DNA from: an uncultured Sutterella sp.
GTDB lineage: Bacteria; Pseudomonadota; Gammaproteobacteria; Burkholderiales; Burkholderiaceae_F
Direction: 5' to 3'
Assembly (NCBI GenBank): GCA_937906995.1
Contig: CALESB010000063.1
Coordinates: forward strand, 1-38,483
Length of the DNA stretch: 38,483 nt
Shown piece by piece: positions 6,938 through 15,040 of this stretch. The first letter of the stretch is position 1. Each line of letters begins with the position of its first letter. The notes beneath the pieces are model-generated. The model was not told the origin of the DNA. It searched no databases and was given only the letters and a program-made list of their open reading frames with translations. Made by a program: the position numbers and the translations under genes.

Positions 6938-8320
6938 TTACAAGAAAATCTGTTGATATCGCGCTCGCAATGCTTCTGGCGCTTTCTTAATAACCGTCTT
7001 CCCGCCGTTTAGAGAATCCGTACTCCAAACTCCCCAAAGCACCTCTTGCCACAAAAATTCCAAGGATCTTTTGTCGCGATCGGATTCTTGCGGCAGGTAA
7101 TCCGCCAAATGCTCCTTAACCTCCAACAACGCATTCAAGCTGGCTTCGTTGGCAATCAGCGTTCGGAACAATTTATCTGGATTCATAGTCTGCATAGACT
7201 GCACACCATGGACTAAGACGGGCATTGTTTCAACAGTGAATCCATATTTTTTGAAAAATGTATGAATGAACTTCTCCTGCAAAGAGGAATGTTCGTCATC
7301 ACATAAATCCAAATAGTCACAGACTAGTGTCCGCCACTGTAGCCCTTCTAAACCCAATGCAAACACTGCAAAGGTACCAGGCATCGCGCAGTATTCCTCG
7401 GCGATATTTTGGTAGTACTCATACTCTCGCATAGCCAATCTAGCATACCGCTCAATCACTGGATGTAAGTTCGGATACTGTACGGCGCAAGCAAAGAGCT
7501 GATTGATTCCCTTCTTAGGCAAACCTGGAATTGGGAGATATCGTTTGTCCTTGCCACGATATTCCACTGAAAAGCTGCGAGGAAAGTCTAGCTGCTCCAA
7601 TACCTCACACAAATAATCTAAGATTTCAGCAAAGCACGCCTCAGTAGCGTCCTTAGCCGAAATGTGAATCGTCGCAAAAGCATCATTCGTCGTCGCACTG
7701 AAATGGACCGTCTTACGCGCTTGAATGTCTTGGGGTAATTTGCCACTTCCGTACTTTTTTAAATGCTTCACCATCTCTGGTCGAAGTTGCGAAACAAGAC
7801 TGAGATAATGATCAGTGGTTAGTGTGTCGTAGCTAGCACCATAGACAGTAAAACTCACAGCGACATAACAAACAAAACGCAAAAGATTCTCATCCACATC
7901 CTCTGGGTACAATTCAGGGCAGACTGTGCAAGGTGGATAAGGCGTAAAGTCATCTTCCTTTTCTCCTGCCTCAAAATAATTCTCCTGAACCTTTCGTTTA
8001 ACAAATTGACCCAAAGCATAATGAATCTCATTCCAGCCAACCAACCGCCGAAACGCATCACAAAAGCCGACCGCCTCATCATATGGGAAGCCCTTCACCG
8101 GCAGTCTAGCGAGATACCGATCCAACAATTGACTCGGAAGAAACGGCGTACCACTTTGGTTTCTGACAACCATGGGGTAAGCCGAATGGTTTTCCTTCGC
8201 TTTCCCGGCTAATACATCCTCGATGCACTGATCTGCCTGTTTGAGCACTTCAGGATCAGTGTCAGGTTTGTGAATCAAGTAGTAGCGTTGATGGACGCCA
8301 TCGCGAGGAGGAAGTTGCAT
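6938..8320 (-). CDS. Uncharacterised island protein, paralogue of the product at 13013-14470
   Basis: A soluble 460-residue protein that I do not recognise. It is clearly homologous to the 485-residue product encoded at 13013-14470 over almost its full length: both share the block LPKKGINQL, YARLAMR, the segment DYLDLCDDEHS and a KYGFT/QYGFT motif followed by a mostly helical tail. It contains several Cys and Trp residues but no signal peptide, membrane segment or catalytic motif. The ribosome site GGAG lies 6 nt before the ATG and 13 bp separate it from the upstream zinc-ribbon gene; the ankyrin-SUKH gene follows 9 bp downstream, so the three are one transcription unit. By context it may be an immunity or accessory protein; no function can be shown. 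Confidence 0.8.
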   Translation of the reverse strand: MQLPPRDGVHQRYYLIHKPDTDPEVLKQADQCIEDVLAGKAKENHSAYPMVVRNQSGTPFLPSQLLDRYLARLPVKGFPYDEAVGFCDAFRRLVGWNEIHYALGQFVKRKVQENYFEAGEKEDDFTPYPPCTVCPELYPEDVDENLLRFVCYVAVSFTVYGASYDTLTTDHYLSLVSQLRPEMVKHLKKYGSGKLPQDIQARKTVHFSATTNDAFATIHISAKDATEACFAEILDYLCEVLEQLDFPRSFSVEYRGKDKRYLPIPGLPKKGINQLFACAVQYPNLHPVIERYARLAMREYEYYQNIAEEYCAMPGTFAVFALGLEGLQWRTLVCDYLDLCDDEHSSLQEKFIHTFFKKYGFTVETMPVLVHGVQSMQTMNPDKLFRTLIANEASLNALLEVKEHLADYLPQESDRDKRSLEFLWQEVLWGVWSTDSLNGGKTVIKKAPEALRARYQQIFL

Positions 8321-8333
8321 CTTTCACTCCAAA

Positions 8334-9449
8334 TTACGTTTGTTGATGTTGCATGGACACCAATTGGCAGTCCGGGCAGAATTCAATATAGAGCGTGCCT
8401 TCCATACCATCGAACAAAGTCGCCCATTGAATTTGCCCCAAGAGCTTCATAGGCTTGCCACAATCCGGGCAGATGGTGTACTCACAATCCTGCACCCAAT
8501 TGGCAAAACCGCCAATCGTATTAACGTCCTCCCAAGCCGCGCCATAAAACAGCGGTTTAGGTTGATCAGCCAACACAAGTTCATTGGCTTCCATCGCCTG
8601 ATATTCCTCGTCAGGGATGTAGCATTTCATTGATTCGCTACCATCAAACATCTGAGACGGCAACACCTCTGACAAACCATCTAGCGAGAAGCGATTGAAG
8701 GCAGGTCCTGCCAAGAATCCCACACAATTCGGGCAACAAGTAGCCGTCAAAATGCCACCCAATCCTAGAAAGGCCAGTCGTTCGTCATGACCATCCACAA
8801 TCAACATGTCAACCATAGGGCCGCCGCAATGAGGACAGCGATCTTTTCTGATTCGTCCAATGCGAACAGGTGATTTTGTCGGGTTTTCCGATTTGACCAT
8901 TGGATAACAAACGTCAAAATTCAGCTGAATTCGTTTGCCTGACTTGTCAAAGGTCCAACCACCCTCTTGAGCGTAAACCGAAGGATCTACATGCAAAAAT
9001 TGACGCCATGGACGAGGATGACGTTCTAAGGCCAATAAGGTTTCTAGGACTTTATCATCACCTTGCATCGCCAAACAGCTCATCAATTCAGAAGCTGTGT
9101 TTTGGTAAACCGCTTGGTCAAGTGCCTCAATCAATTGGTCGCGAACATCTTCGGGCGCTCGATAGTAGAGTGCGCTTGGCGAATAGACTTGGTGAGCTAC
9201 AGCTTGCCTCTGAATTTCTGGCGTAATGGCATCGTGTCCAGATAAGAGCCCCCAAAATGCTTCATATGTTTTACCACTCCAATCCCCAAGCTCACTAATA
9301 TTGTCAGCGAGCTGTATCTGTAAAGACTTAATCTTTTCATGAGACCATGCAGCCACCTCAGCACGGTCTTGAGTAGCTCGACATTTCCAACACAGCCCTT
9401 GGTAGCCTAACGATGTTCCGCAAACGGGACATTGGTATTTGAGTTTCAT
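8334..9449 (-). CDS. Multi-zinc-ribbon protein with DUF1963-like C-terminus
   Basis: A 371-residue protein with three Cys clusters of zinc-ribbon type: CPVC...CWKC at residues 7-23, CPHCGG...CCPNC around 208-243 and CPDCGKPM...FCPDC near the C-terminus. The last 70 residues (IGGFANWVQD, CPDCGKPMKLLGQIQ, a short strand region, LYIEFCPDC) resemble the repeat unit of DUF1963/YwqG proteins, which read water-soluble beta-rich folds and occur among immunity genes of polymorphic toxins. Both a GTG at 9452 and the ATG at 9449 are possible; the ATG sits 7 nt after GGAGG and is chosen. It heads the tail operon of the island with the two following genes. Zinc binding is predicted, function unknown. Confidence 0.72.
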   Translation of the reverse strand: MKLKYQCPVCGTSLGYQGLCWKCRATQDRAEVAAWSHEKIKSLQIQLADNISELGDWSGKTYEAFWGLLSGHDAITPEIQRQAVAHQVYSPSALYYRAPEDVRDQLIEALDQAVYQNTASELMSCLAMQGDDKVLETLLALERHPRPWRQFLHVDPSVYAQEGGWTFDKSGKRIQLNFDVCYPMVKSENPTKSPVRIGRIRKDRCPHCGGPMVDMLIVDGHDERLAFLGLGGILTATCCPNCVGFLAGPAFNRFSLDGLSEVLPSQMFDGSESMKCYIPDEEYQAMEANELVLADQPKPLFYGAAWEDVNTIGGFANWVQDCEYTICPDCGKPMKLLGQIQWATLFDGMEGTLYIEFCPDCQLVSMQHQQT

Positions 9450-9476
9450 CACCTAACCTCCACCGTTATTGATCAT

Positions 9477-9617
9477 CTATTTCGTTTGATGTCCGGTCCC
9501 AAACACCACTGCCAAAGCAATGAGACTGAGAAAAAGTCCTAACCAATCACGATCTATGAGTTGCTTGAGCAACACCAAGCCAATCAATCCACCAACAATC
9601 AAAAGAATACCATTCAT
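9477..9617 (-). CDS. 46-residue membrane miniprotein
   Basis: A very hydrophobic small protein with two likely membrane helices (GILLIVGGLIGLVLLKQ and LGLFLSLIALAVVFG) separated by IDRDW. The ATG at 9617 has GGGAGG 11 nt upstream. It starts one base after the TGA of the preceding small Cys-rich gene, which suggests translational coupling. A longer in-frame start at 9659 would overlap that gene and has no ribosome site. Function unknown; small membrane proteins of this kind can be immunity proteins or membrane anchors. Confidence 0.6.
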   Translation of the reverse strand: MNGILLIVGGLIGLVLLKQLIDRDWLGLFLSLIALAVVFGTGHQTK

Positions 9618-9618
9618 A

Positions 9619-9771
9619 TCACGCCCGGCCTCCCGTAGCATAAGGTACTTTGTGAACATTCAACACAGTTCGTAAAAGTGGACTTAAGGCGTCCTCACAT
9701 TGGCACTTCCGTTGATCTTTACCAGACAAATGGCATTCCTGGATCAACTTCATACATGCTTTATCTGGCAT
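9619..9771 (-). CDS. 50-residue Cys-containing small protein
   Basis: A short gene with an ATG at 9771 preceded by GGAG at 5 nt, ending in TGA at 9619, just before the ATG of the membrane miniprotein. The product has four Cys (residues 6, 13, 23, 25) in a compact N-terminal half with the run KCQCED, which could bind a metal or form disulfides. It begins 23 bp after the YdgA-like gene, in the same direction. The good ribosome site and the tight packing support a real gene; I know no family for it. Confidence 0.55.
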   Translation of the reverse strand: MPDKACMKLIQECHLSGKDQRKCQCEDALSPLLRTVLNVHKVPYATGGRA

Positions 9772-9794
9772 AGAAACTCCAAAAACGAGATACG

Positions 9795-11399
9795 CTATTT
9801 AATCGTTCCTTCAGGGACAACATCAGGGTAACGCATTTCAAGATCTACCGCTTCCCCAACAGTTTCCTTAAGCTTTGTCAAACGTTCATCTAATACTTTA
9901 ATCACTCCCTCCGTCTTATCAGGATCCTCTACAATAATTTGCAAAACCTGACTTTTATCATTGCTTTGAATCGATGACCAACGCATTACATCATCAAGTC
10001 CCATCAATACCTTTTCTAAAGGGACAATAACATCATCTTCAATGCCTTTTGAAAGGTAGGGCTCCTTAAGTGGGGTTACCGTAATAAGAATCACGCTAGG
10101 ATCAAAGAAGGGAGAGGTTATCTCAAACGAGGCTTTAAGCTGAGTCAGATCCTGGCCATTTGCGGTCATCTTCAATAACCCTTCTGGTGTCAAACCAAAC
10201 TCCAATGTTGTTTGGTAGTCAGACTCACTCGTCTTCTTAACGGCTCCTTCTTCTTCAAGAGCTTCAACATAACGCTTTAGATCTTGAGTCAGTATGGTGG
10301 CAGCAACAGGCACATCTTTCTTTTTACTCAGATCCGATATTTCCGCAGTTACATCAAAGCTCGCCTTCGGGAGTCCATGATTAACAAATTTGCCTTTGAC
10401 TTTGATATCAGTACCCGCCCATGTCATTGAAAAATCACGTATCTCACCATGAATGGGGCCTTGACCCATAATCGCGAAAGGATCCATCAGCGTACCCGAC
10501 GGACAGATCCCAGGTAGATCAGCCGTAACCGAACCCAAAAAGAGTTGAGCAGAAAGACATGGCAACCAAACGTCTTCAGGGGTGAGCATAGACGCACTAA
10601 AGTGCGTATTCAAAGGTGGCAGCCCTTCTTCGTAAATTCTAACTTCCTTTGCTTTGAACTCAATATCAGTCAAATTACCCTTAATATCACCTTCTTTTTG
10701 TGGGCTGATCTTCAATTGATACTCAAAGGGCCCAAACATAATGGGCATTACTTCGCTTTCAGCCTTATCGCCTTCAGAAACATAGGAAAAAGTTAATGTG
10801 CGAGGTGATGCTTGATAGTCGTAAACAAAGGATTTTTCGCCAAAATAAACCTTACCACCCTCACCCATTGTTTCGGATGCCCCTAAACTGGCATTGACCG
10901 AAAAGCTTCTGACATCCTTTTTAGCGACATCAACATCAAGCCTAGCAACAATATGACCATCACTTACAACATCACTGCCTTCTGACGCCTTCACCCAATG
11001 AATCTCTGCTTCTTTGGGCTGCATCAAAGCATTGAAGTCAATTGAAGCTCTCGGATTGGCTTTAACAAAAATGGCCCGTTCTGGATCAGCTACGGGCACT
11101 GCAGTAAAACGAATCGATGGAAAGAGTCCTGGCGTAAAACGCCCATTCATTTCAAGAAACACTTCGGACAGCCCATCATCCTCTCGAAATCCAATTCGTA
11201 ACGCCAAATCGCGATGAAACCAATCTCCTCCCAATCGCTCCTGCTCCAAAGCAAAGAAACCCATATTGCGGACAGATAAAGTCTTGCCCATTTTGTCGAA
11301 TGTTTGTAGCTGCCACCACATGAGGCCGCCATAGGCTACCGTACCAAGAAGAGCGACACCCACCGACATCGAAACTATTTTCTTTTTAGTGAACAACAT
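9795..11399 (-). CDS. YdgA-like (DUF945-type) membrane-anchored protein
   Basis: A 534-residue protein with a short basic N-terminus and one hydrophobic segment (residues 6-30, VGVALLGTVAYGGLMWWQL) that would anchor it in the inner membrane, with the rest in the periplasm. The long beta-rich exterior, low in Cys, and the general layout match the YdgA/DUF945 family of proteobacteria, whose function is not established. Paired assignments such as LGASETMGEGGK and the repeated strand pattern fit an AsmA-like or lipid-transfer-like beta fold, but this is speculation. GTG at 11402 and ATG at 11399 are adjacent; ATG with AGAGG at 6 nt is preferred. It follows the Imm17-like gene by 15 bp. Confidence 0.55.
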   Translation of the reverse strand: MLFTKKKIVSMSVGVALLGTVAYGGLMWWQLQTFDKMGKTLSVRNMGFFALEQERLGGDWFHRDLALRIGFREDDGLSEVFLEMNGRFTPGLFPSIRFTAVPVADPERAIFVKANPRASIDFNALMQPKEAEIHWVKASEGSDVVSDGHIVARLDVDVAKKDVRSFSVNASLGASETMGEGGKVYFGEKSFVYDYQASPRTLTFSYVSEGDKAESEVMPIMFGPFEYQLKISPQKEGDIKGNLTDIEFKAKEVRIYEEGLPPLNTHFSASMLTPEDVWLPCLSAQLFLGSVTADLPGICPSGTLMDPFAIMGQGPIHGEIRDFSMTWAGTDIKVKGKFVNHGLPKASFDVTAEISDLSKKKDVPVAATILTQDLKRYVEALEEEGAVKKTSESDYQTTLEFGLTPEGLLKMTANGQDLTQLKASFEITSPFFDPSVILITVTPLKEPYLSKGIEDDVIVPLEKVLMGLDDVMRWSSIQSNDKSQVLQIIVEDPDKTEGVIKVLDERLTKLKETVGEAVDLEMRYPDVVPEGTIK

Positions 11400-11414
11400 C
11401 ACAAACCTCTACTG

Positions 11415-11642
11415 TTAAAACCGTTTTGAGAGGAAATAAAGACTACATCCAATGAGCAAAAGACCGAGACAAAAGAAAATGAATCTCAAAAGCCCACGAG
11501 TCAACAATGGAGCATGAGGCTTGCCTGTTGGGTCACACAGCCAGTTCCAATTTTTGACAGAACCAATCACTGAAATGCAACCGAACAAAAGCCAGATGAG
11601 GTCGTTATAGTCTTTGAACAATTGGGTAATGAATTCATCCAT
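11415..11642 (-). CDS. Imm17-like small membrane protein
   Basis: A 75-residue protein with two hydrophobic helices (about residues 14-30 and 50-70) joined by a polar segment reading KNWNWLCDPTGKPH. This layout, with an NW.WL.DP.G motif after the first helix, matches what I know of immunity protein 17 (Imm17), predicted to neutralise polymorphic toxins at the membrane. The ATG at 11642 has GGAGG 5 nt ahead; a TTG-initiated longer form is less likely. It lies between the WG-repeat gene and the YdgA-like gene with spacings of 22 and 15 bp, so it belongs to the same transcription unit. Confidence 0.65.
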   Translation of the reverse strand: MDEFITQLFKDYNDLIWLLFGCISVIGSVKNWNWLCDPTGKPHAPLLTRGLLRFIFFCLGLLLIGCSLYFLSKRF

Positions 11643-11664
11643 AGCCACCTCCTGCAAAGTGACT

Positions 11665-12012
11665 TCAGCGCACTGACTCTAAAGAACAACGGTCAACAAC
11701 TGCTCCTGTTTTATCAATACAAAACCAGTCATCGCTCTCCCACCGATGGTATTCACCATCAGAACCTGATACTTCAACCAACTTTCCAGTTTTAGTGACC
11801 CGGGCAATACCTTCTTCAAATGGGAATCCATAGGCAAACTGAGGTTTAATTTTGACTGTACCTTGAGCATCTGTATAGCCAACTCGCCCCTGATCATCGA
11901 CAATGCGCGCATAACCATCTGATACAGGATCTGGGCCGTTGTCAAAAATAAATGGTTGAATGAGTAGGCCACTCATTAATAAGAAAATCAAACGGCTCGT
12001 TGGACTACACAT
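11665..12012 (-). CDS. WG-repeat protein with signal peptide
   Basis: A 115-residue protein with an N-terminal signal or anchor segment (residues 8-22, hydrophobic) followed by WG/KWG-type repeats: DGYARIVDDQGRVGYTDAQG with a KIKPQFAYGFPFEEG turn, and a last unit DWFCIDKTGAVVD. WG-repeat proteins form beta-rich surfaces and recur among immunity and accessory genes of toxin loci. The ATG has GGAGG at 5 nt. A promoter at 12045-12074 lies directly upstream, so this gene is probably the first of a unit running WG-repeat, Imm17-like, YdgA-like and the two miniproteins. Periplasmic location is predicted. Confidence 0.75.
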   Translation of the reverse strand: MCSPTSRLIFLLMSGLLIQPFIFDNGPDPVSDGYARIVDDQGRVGYTDAQGTVKIKPQFAYGFPFEEGIARVTKTGKLVEVSGSDGEYHRWESDDWFCIDKTGAVVDRCSLESVR

Positions 12013-12044
12013 CTGGGCCTCCGAAATGGGTTAGCTCAGAAGAC

Positions 12045-12074
12045 AGTATAAATAAGAGTGATTTCAACTCACAA
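12045..12074 (-). promoter_or_regulatory. Candidate sigma-70 promoter for the WG-repeat/Imm17-like unit
   Basis: On the minus strand TTGTGA (12069-12074) and TATACT (12045-12050) are 18 nt apart, about 30 bp upstream of the WG-repeat start codon. Confidence 0.5.
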
Positions 12075-12113
12075 TGAGAAATACTCCTAGAAACAATTAG
12101 AGTTCCAGCATGA

Positions 12114-12305
12114 TCAACTTGCAAACGACATCGCGCAGTGGAAGTCTTTAAATATTTTTAAGCCATCATCAAGCTTATCCCAATCTTTCTTGCTGCTACG
12201 GATCGAGTCTCTGCAATTTGAGCATCCCTCACCTATCACTAACGCCCTTTGTACACACAACATACTTTCCAAAGCAATCCTTTCTGCTAGACGACGCTTA
12301 ATCAT
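12114..12305 (-). CDS. Hypothetical 63-residue protein
   Basis: A small soluble protein with three Cys, two of them close together (GEGCSNCRD, about residues 26-34), and a charged C-terminal half. The ATG has GGAG 6 nt upstream, which is the main support for translation. There is no recognisable family, and the gene stands between a gene-poor stretch and the WG-repeat promoter. It could be a small immunity or regulatory protein or the remains of a longer gene. Confidence 0.4.
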   Translation of the reverse strand: MIKRRLAERIALESMLCVQRALVIGEGCSNCRDSIRSSKKDWDKLDDGLKIFKDFHCAMSFAS

Positions 12306-12599
12306 TGTTCACTCCAAGCATTAAAAAGCAAAGCTCTAGCATCTTTCGAAACTAGAGCTCTATCGTTAATAGATTAAGTCGTAGAATCACCATACTTTGT
12401 TGCACATCAGTTAAGCAATTCTTTAGCTTGTGTTCCTCTTAATTGCAAAGGCGGCGAAATGATGCATCAAGGTTCGATGATCGCGGTCGTAGGTATTGAA
12501 TCGCCTAAGATCTAAATTTTCCTTGCCGTACTAAGGTTTACTGGAGATAGAAAAATGCGGGGATTCTCATGATTAACCACCATTTAATCATTGACTGCT
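12306..12599. other. Gene-poor gap inside the island
   Basis: Holds the hairpin at 12332-12359 and a 38-codon open stretch on the minus strand (12423-12540), without a start codon or ribosome site at its head, that reads like a decayed C-terminus (RRFNTYDRDHRTLMHHF). No complete gene is visible. A degraded gene or recombination scar is the likeliest reading. Confidence 0.3.
12332..12359 (-). terminator. Candidate intrinsic terminator
   Basis: AGCTCTAG and CTAGAGCT form an 8-bp stem with a 12-nt loop; on the minus strand TTTGCTTTTT follows within a few bases. It would end transcripts from the genes upstream (12600-14470) and separate them from the WG-repeat unit. Confidence 0.5.
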
Positions 12600-12794
12600 T
12601 CACATAAACTCTTCTGATGAAACATCACCAAAGAAGAAGAAAAGAACCAAGGCCAAGTTAAACAAAATATACAAGCCTATCAATATGCATATTATGAGAA
12701 TTAATCTCTTTCCAATGGGACCAGCCTTTTTTCTTAATGACGTTAATAATATAAGCATTAATGCCATTAAAATTAGTAGTGCGATTGAAATCAT
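12600..12794 (-). CDS. Small two-helix membrane protein
   Basis: A 64-residue hydrophobic protein with two membrane segments (IALLILMALMLILLTSL and RLILIICILIGLYILF) separated by a basic linker (RKKAGPIGKR), then a short acidic tail. The ATG has AGGG about 10 nt upstream, a weak site. The layout resembles small membrane immunity proteins, but no family is recognised. An overlapping frame (12658-12888) encodes 76 residues without a ribosome site and was rejected. It lies about 220 bp downstream of the large uncharacterised gene at 13013-14470. Confidence 0.45.
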   Translation of the reverse strand: MISIALLILMALMLILLTSLRKKAGPIGKRLILIICILIGLYILFNLALVLFFFFGDVSSEEFM

Positions 12795-13012
12795 AATTTT
12801 CTGACCCTACAGTGCTAATTTTCATAATTGCATTGATCTTTTGGTACCCTACATCTCTTCTCGGATCGATCCTTTGCCAAGGACTCATCTTGTTTTTTTC
12901 TATCCAACTACAGAAAAAATTATGATTCCATTAAGAATTACTACATCTGTTGACCGTTTTGAGAGATATTGCTTTTTACGTCTCCTCACTTTTATGAGAT
13001 GACCTATGTTTT

Positions 13013-14470
13013 TCAATCTAACCTACTAAAAACAGTTTGATATTGCTTTTGAAGTTTTTCTGGAGCGCTTTCTAAAACCTTCTGACCCCCCTTAGCGCTA
13101 GCTTTCCCCCAAATTACATAACAAACAGTCTCCCATGCATATTGCAACACTTCTTCTAGACTGGCCTCCTTATCCTGAGTGAGTTCATCACATTCGTCAT
13201 CATCGTCACCCTCATCGGCAAAAAATCCACTTGGAACAATCTCTTGAAAATGATTTTTTGCCGTAATTAGAGCGTCAAGACTTTCCTTATTTGACATCCA
13301 TGCCGCATAGTCCTTGGAATACTTCATGTTCTGCATGGATAGAACACCACGAATGAAAATCGGCACAGTTTCTTTAGTAAACCCGTACTGTTTCACATAC
13401 GTTTTGAGGAACTTTTCCTGTAAGCGAGAGTGCTCATCATCACAAAGGTCTAGATAATCCCAGACCAACTGTCGCCAGACATCCCCCTGCATACCCAAAG
13501 CGAACACAGCAAAACTTCCAGGAAGTCCACTTTGCTCATCATTCAAATTGGTGTAGCTTTCATACTGTCGCATAGCAAGACGAGCATACCGTTCAAGTAG
13601 AGAATGAAGAGACGGAAATTCAACAGCACAAGCACAAAGTTGGTTAATGCCCTTTTTAGGGAGCCCAGTAATGGGCAAATATTTCTTATCAGGACCTTTA
13701 AATTCCACGGCATAGCTACGAGGAAAATCTTCCAGTGCTAGAAGCTCACAAAGGTAGTTCAGTACTTCGGAATAACAGGCCTCCGTACTGTCCTTGCCAG
13801 TAATACGAATAACCGCAAAGGCATCATTAGCCGACGCTGAGAAATGTTCTGTCTTCCGTTTTTGGAGGTTTAGAGGTAGTCTGCCTGTTCCTTGTTCCTT
13901 GAGCTTTTTCACCATGTCTGGACGGACTTTCTCCACCAAGCCAAAGAGGTAGTTAGTGTCCAAATACTGAAAGTCTAAACCGTATACCTTATAGCTCACC
14001 GCTACATAGCAGGCGAACCTAAGCAACTGCTCCGGTACCTGATCTGCACTGATACCTGGTTTCAGGGAATACTCTCGATCCCAGAAGTGGTCGTCTTCAT
14101 TGCCTGTTGCGACAAAATACTTCTCCTGAAGCTCCCGTTTGAGCATATCAAATAAGTGATGGTCAATCTCACCCCATCGACTCTGTCTGCGCAGGTTTTC
14201 ACAGAAGGCTATGGCCTTTCCCGCATCAAGAGTCTCAGCCTCTTGCGCTTCGGTCCATGTTCGAAGCAGTTGCCACACCTCAAATGGCGCTCCTTGACTA
14301 CTAACCACTACTGCTGGCCAATGGGAATCCAAACGCGTAATTTTCCCGTCAATAGCATCCTGGATGCATTGGTCAAAGAGTGGCTTCAACACCGTTTCAA
14401 CCTCAGGCTTCATCCAGTAACAGCGACCATCAGCACTATTACATTTAGGTAAAAACATAGATTTTTCCAT
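13013..14470 (-). CDS. Uncharacterised island protein, paralogue of the product at 6938-8320
   Basis: A 485-residue soluble protein, homologous to the 460-residue product at 6938-8320 throughout. The best conserved part (about residues 245-375) shares FPRS, LPKKGINQL, YARLAMR, FAVFALG and DYLDLCDDEHS. It differs by an acidic insertion near the C-terminus (DEGDDDDECDE, about residues 418-428), absent from the shorter paralogue. No signal peptide, membrane helix or catalytic motif is evident. The ATG at 14470 has only a weak ribosome site; a second ATG lies four codons in. Two diverged copies in one island suggest duplication or parallel acquisition, as expected of immunity genes that track variant toxins; that role is inferred. 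Confidence 0.8.
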   Translation of the reverse strand: MEKSMFLPKCNSADGRCYWMKPEVETVLKPLFDQCIQDAIDGKITRLDSHWPAVVVSSQGAPFEVWQLLRTWTEAQEAETLDAGKAIAFCENLRRQSRWGEIDHHLFDMLKRELQEKYFVATGNEDDHFWDREYSLKPGISADQVPEQLLRFACYVAVSYKVYGLDFQYLDTNYLFGLVEKVRPDMVKKLKEQGTGRLPLNLQKRKTEHFSASANDAFAVIRITGKDSTEACYSEVLNYLCELLALEDFPRSYAVEFKGPDKKYLPITGLPKKGINQLCACAVEFPSLHSLLERYARLAMRQYESYTNLNDEQSGLPGSFAVFALGMQGDVWRQLVWDYLDLCDDEHSRLQEKFLKTYVKQYGFTKETVPIFIRGVLSMQNMKYSKDYAAWMSNKESLDALITAKNHFQEIVPSGFFADEGDDDDECDELTQDKEASLEEVLQYAWETVCYVIWGKASAKGGQKVLESAPEKLQKQYQTVFSRLD

Positions 14471-14523
14471 AAATCACCGTATCCAATATGCGACTCTAAT
14501 CACTGACGAGTGATTGACGATCG

Positions 14524-15015
14524 TCACCATATAAGCATACAAAACATTGCAATTGTCAGTAACACGAGTCCTAAATTCGCCTGCACCATCAGCCCAAAAA
14601 GACTCTCTTTGGGTAATCTTCTCATCCTTTTTAGCATTCCTCGTTGCACATACTCTGTCCCCATCACTTTGTGTTCTAACCAAAAGGTCAATCCGCAAAT
14701 CAACCCAAGGAAAACCAATAAGCCAAAACCTTTTCCTAAGATCAATAGTTCGAGAATGAAACCGTTGGTTAGTCTCAAAATAAGTACAAACAGAAAGAGC
14801 GTGAACAAAACAAAAAAAGGGGTAAGCGCTTTTTGAGACTCAAAATAGATATGGTCCTCCCTTTCACGATTGGCTCGTTTTTTAGGAAGGTTGAGGTTCG
14901 CCAACCACCGAAGCCATCGCGGCGAATCCGTCAAAGCCCATCGACTAAAACGATCAGCATAAAATAGGACAGCATAGAGTCGTATGCGAATACCCGCGAG
15001 TAGACTCGTCATCAT
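14524..15015 (-). CDS. Membrane protein of unknown function, three helices
   Basis: A 163-residue protein with an amphipathic, basic N-terminal region (about 1-60, rich in Arg and Trp) and three hydrophobic segments near 64-84, 90-112 and 143-162. The first ATG has AAAGGAG at 5 nt. It follows the 1073-residue gene by 25 bp and precedes the uncharacterised paralogue gene by 53 bp, all in the same direction. There is no recognised family. By position it may be the membrane partner of the large fusion protein encoded upstream, which itself lacks membrane segments. Confidence 0.65.
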   Translation of the reverse strand: MMTSLLAGIRIRLYAVLFYADRFSRWALTDSPRWLRWLANLNLPKKRANREREDHIYFESQKALTPFFVLFTLFLFVLILRLTNGFILELLILGKGFGLLVFLGLICGLTFWLEHKVMGTEYVQRGMLKRMRRLPKESLFGLMVQANLGLVLLTIAMFCMLIW

Positions 15016-15040
15016 CGTTACTCCTTTGTTGACAAGCCTC

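Noticed and set aside
12658..12888. 76-codon minus-strand frame overlapping the small membrane protein gene
   Set aside because: It has no ribosome binding site, and the overlapping frame gives a credible two-helix membrane protein.
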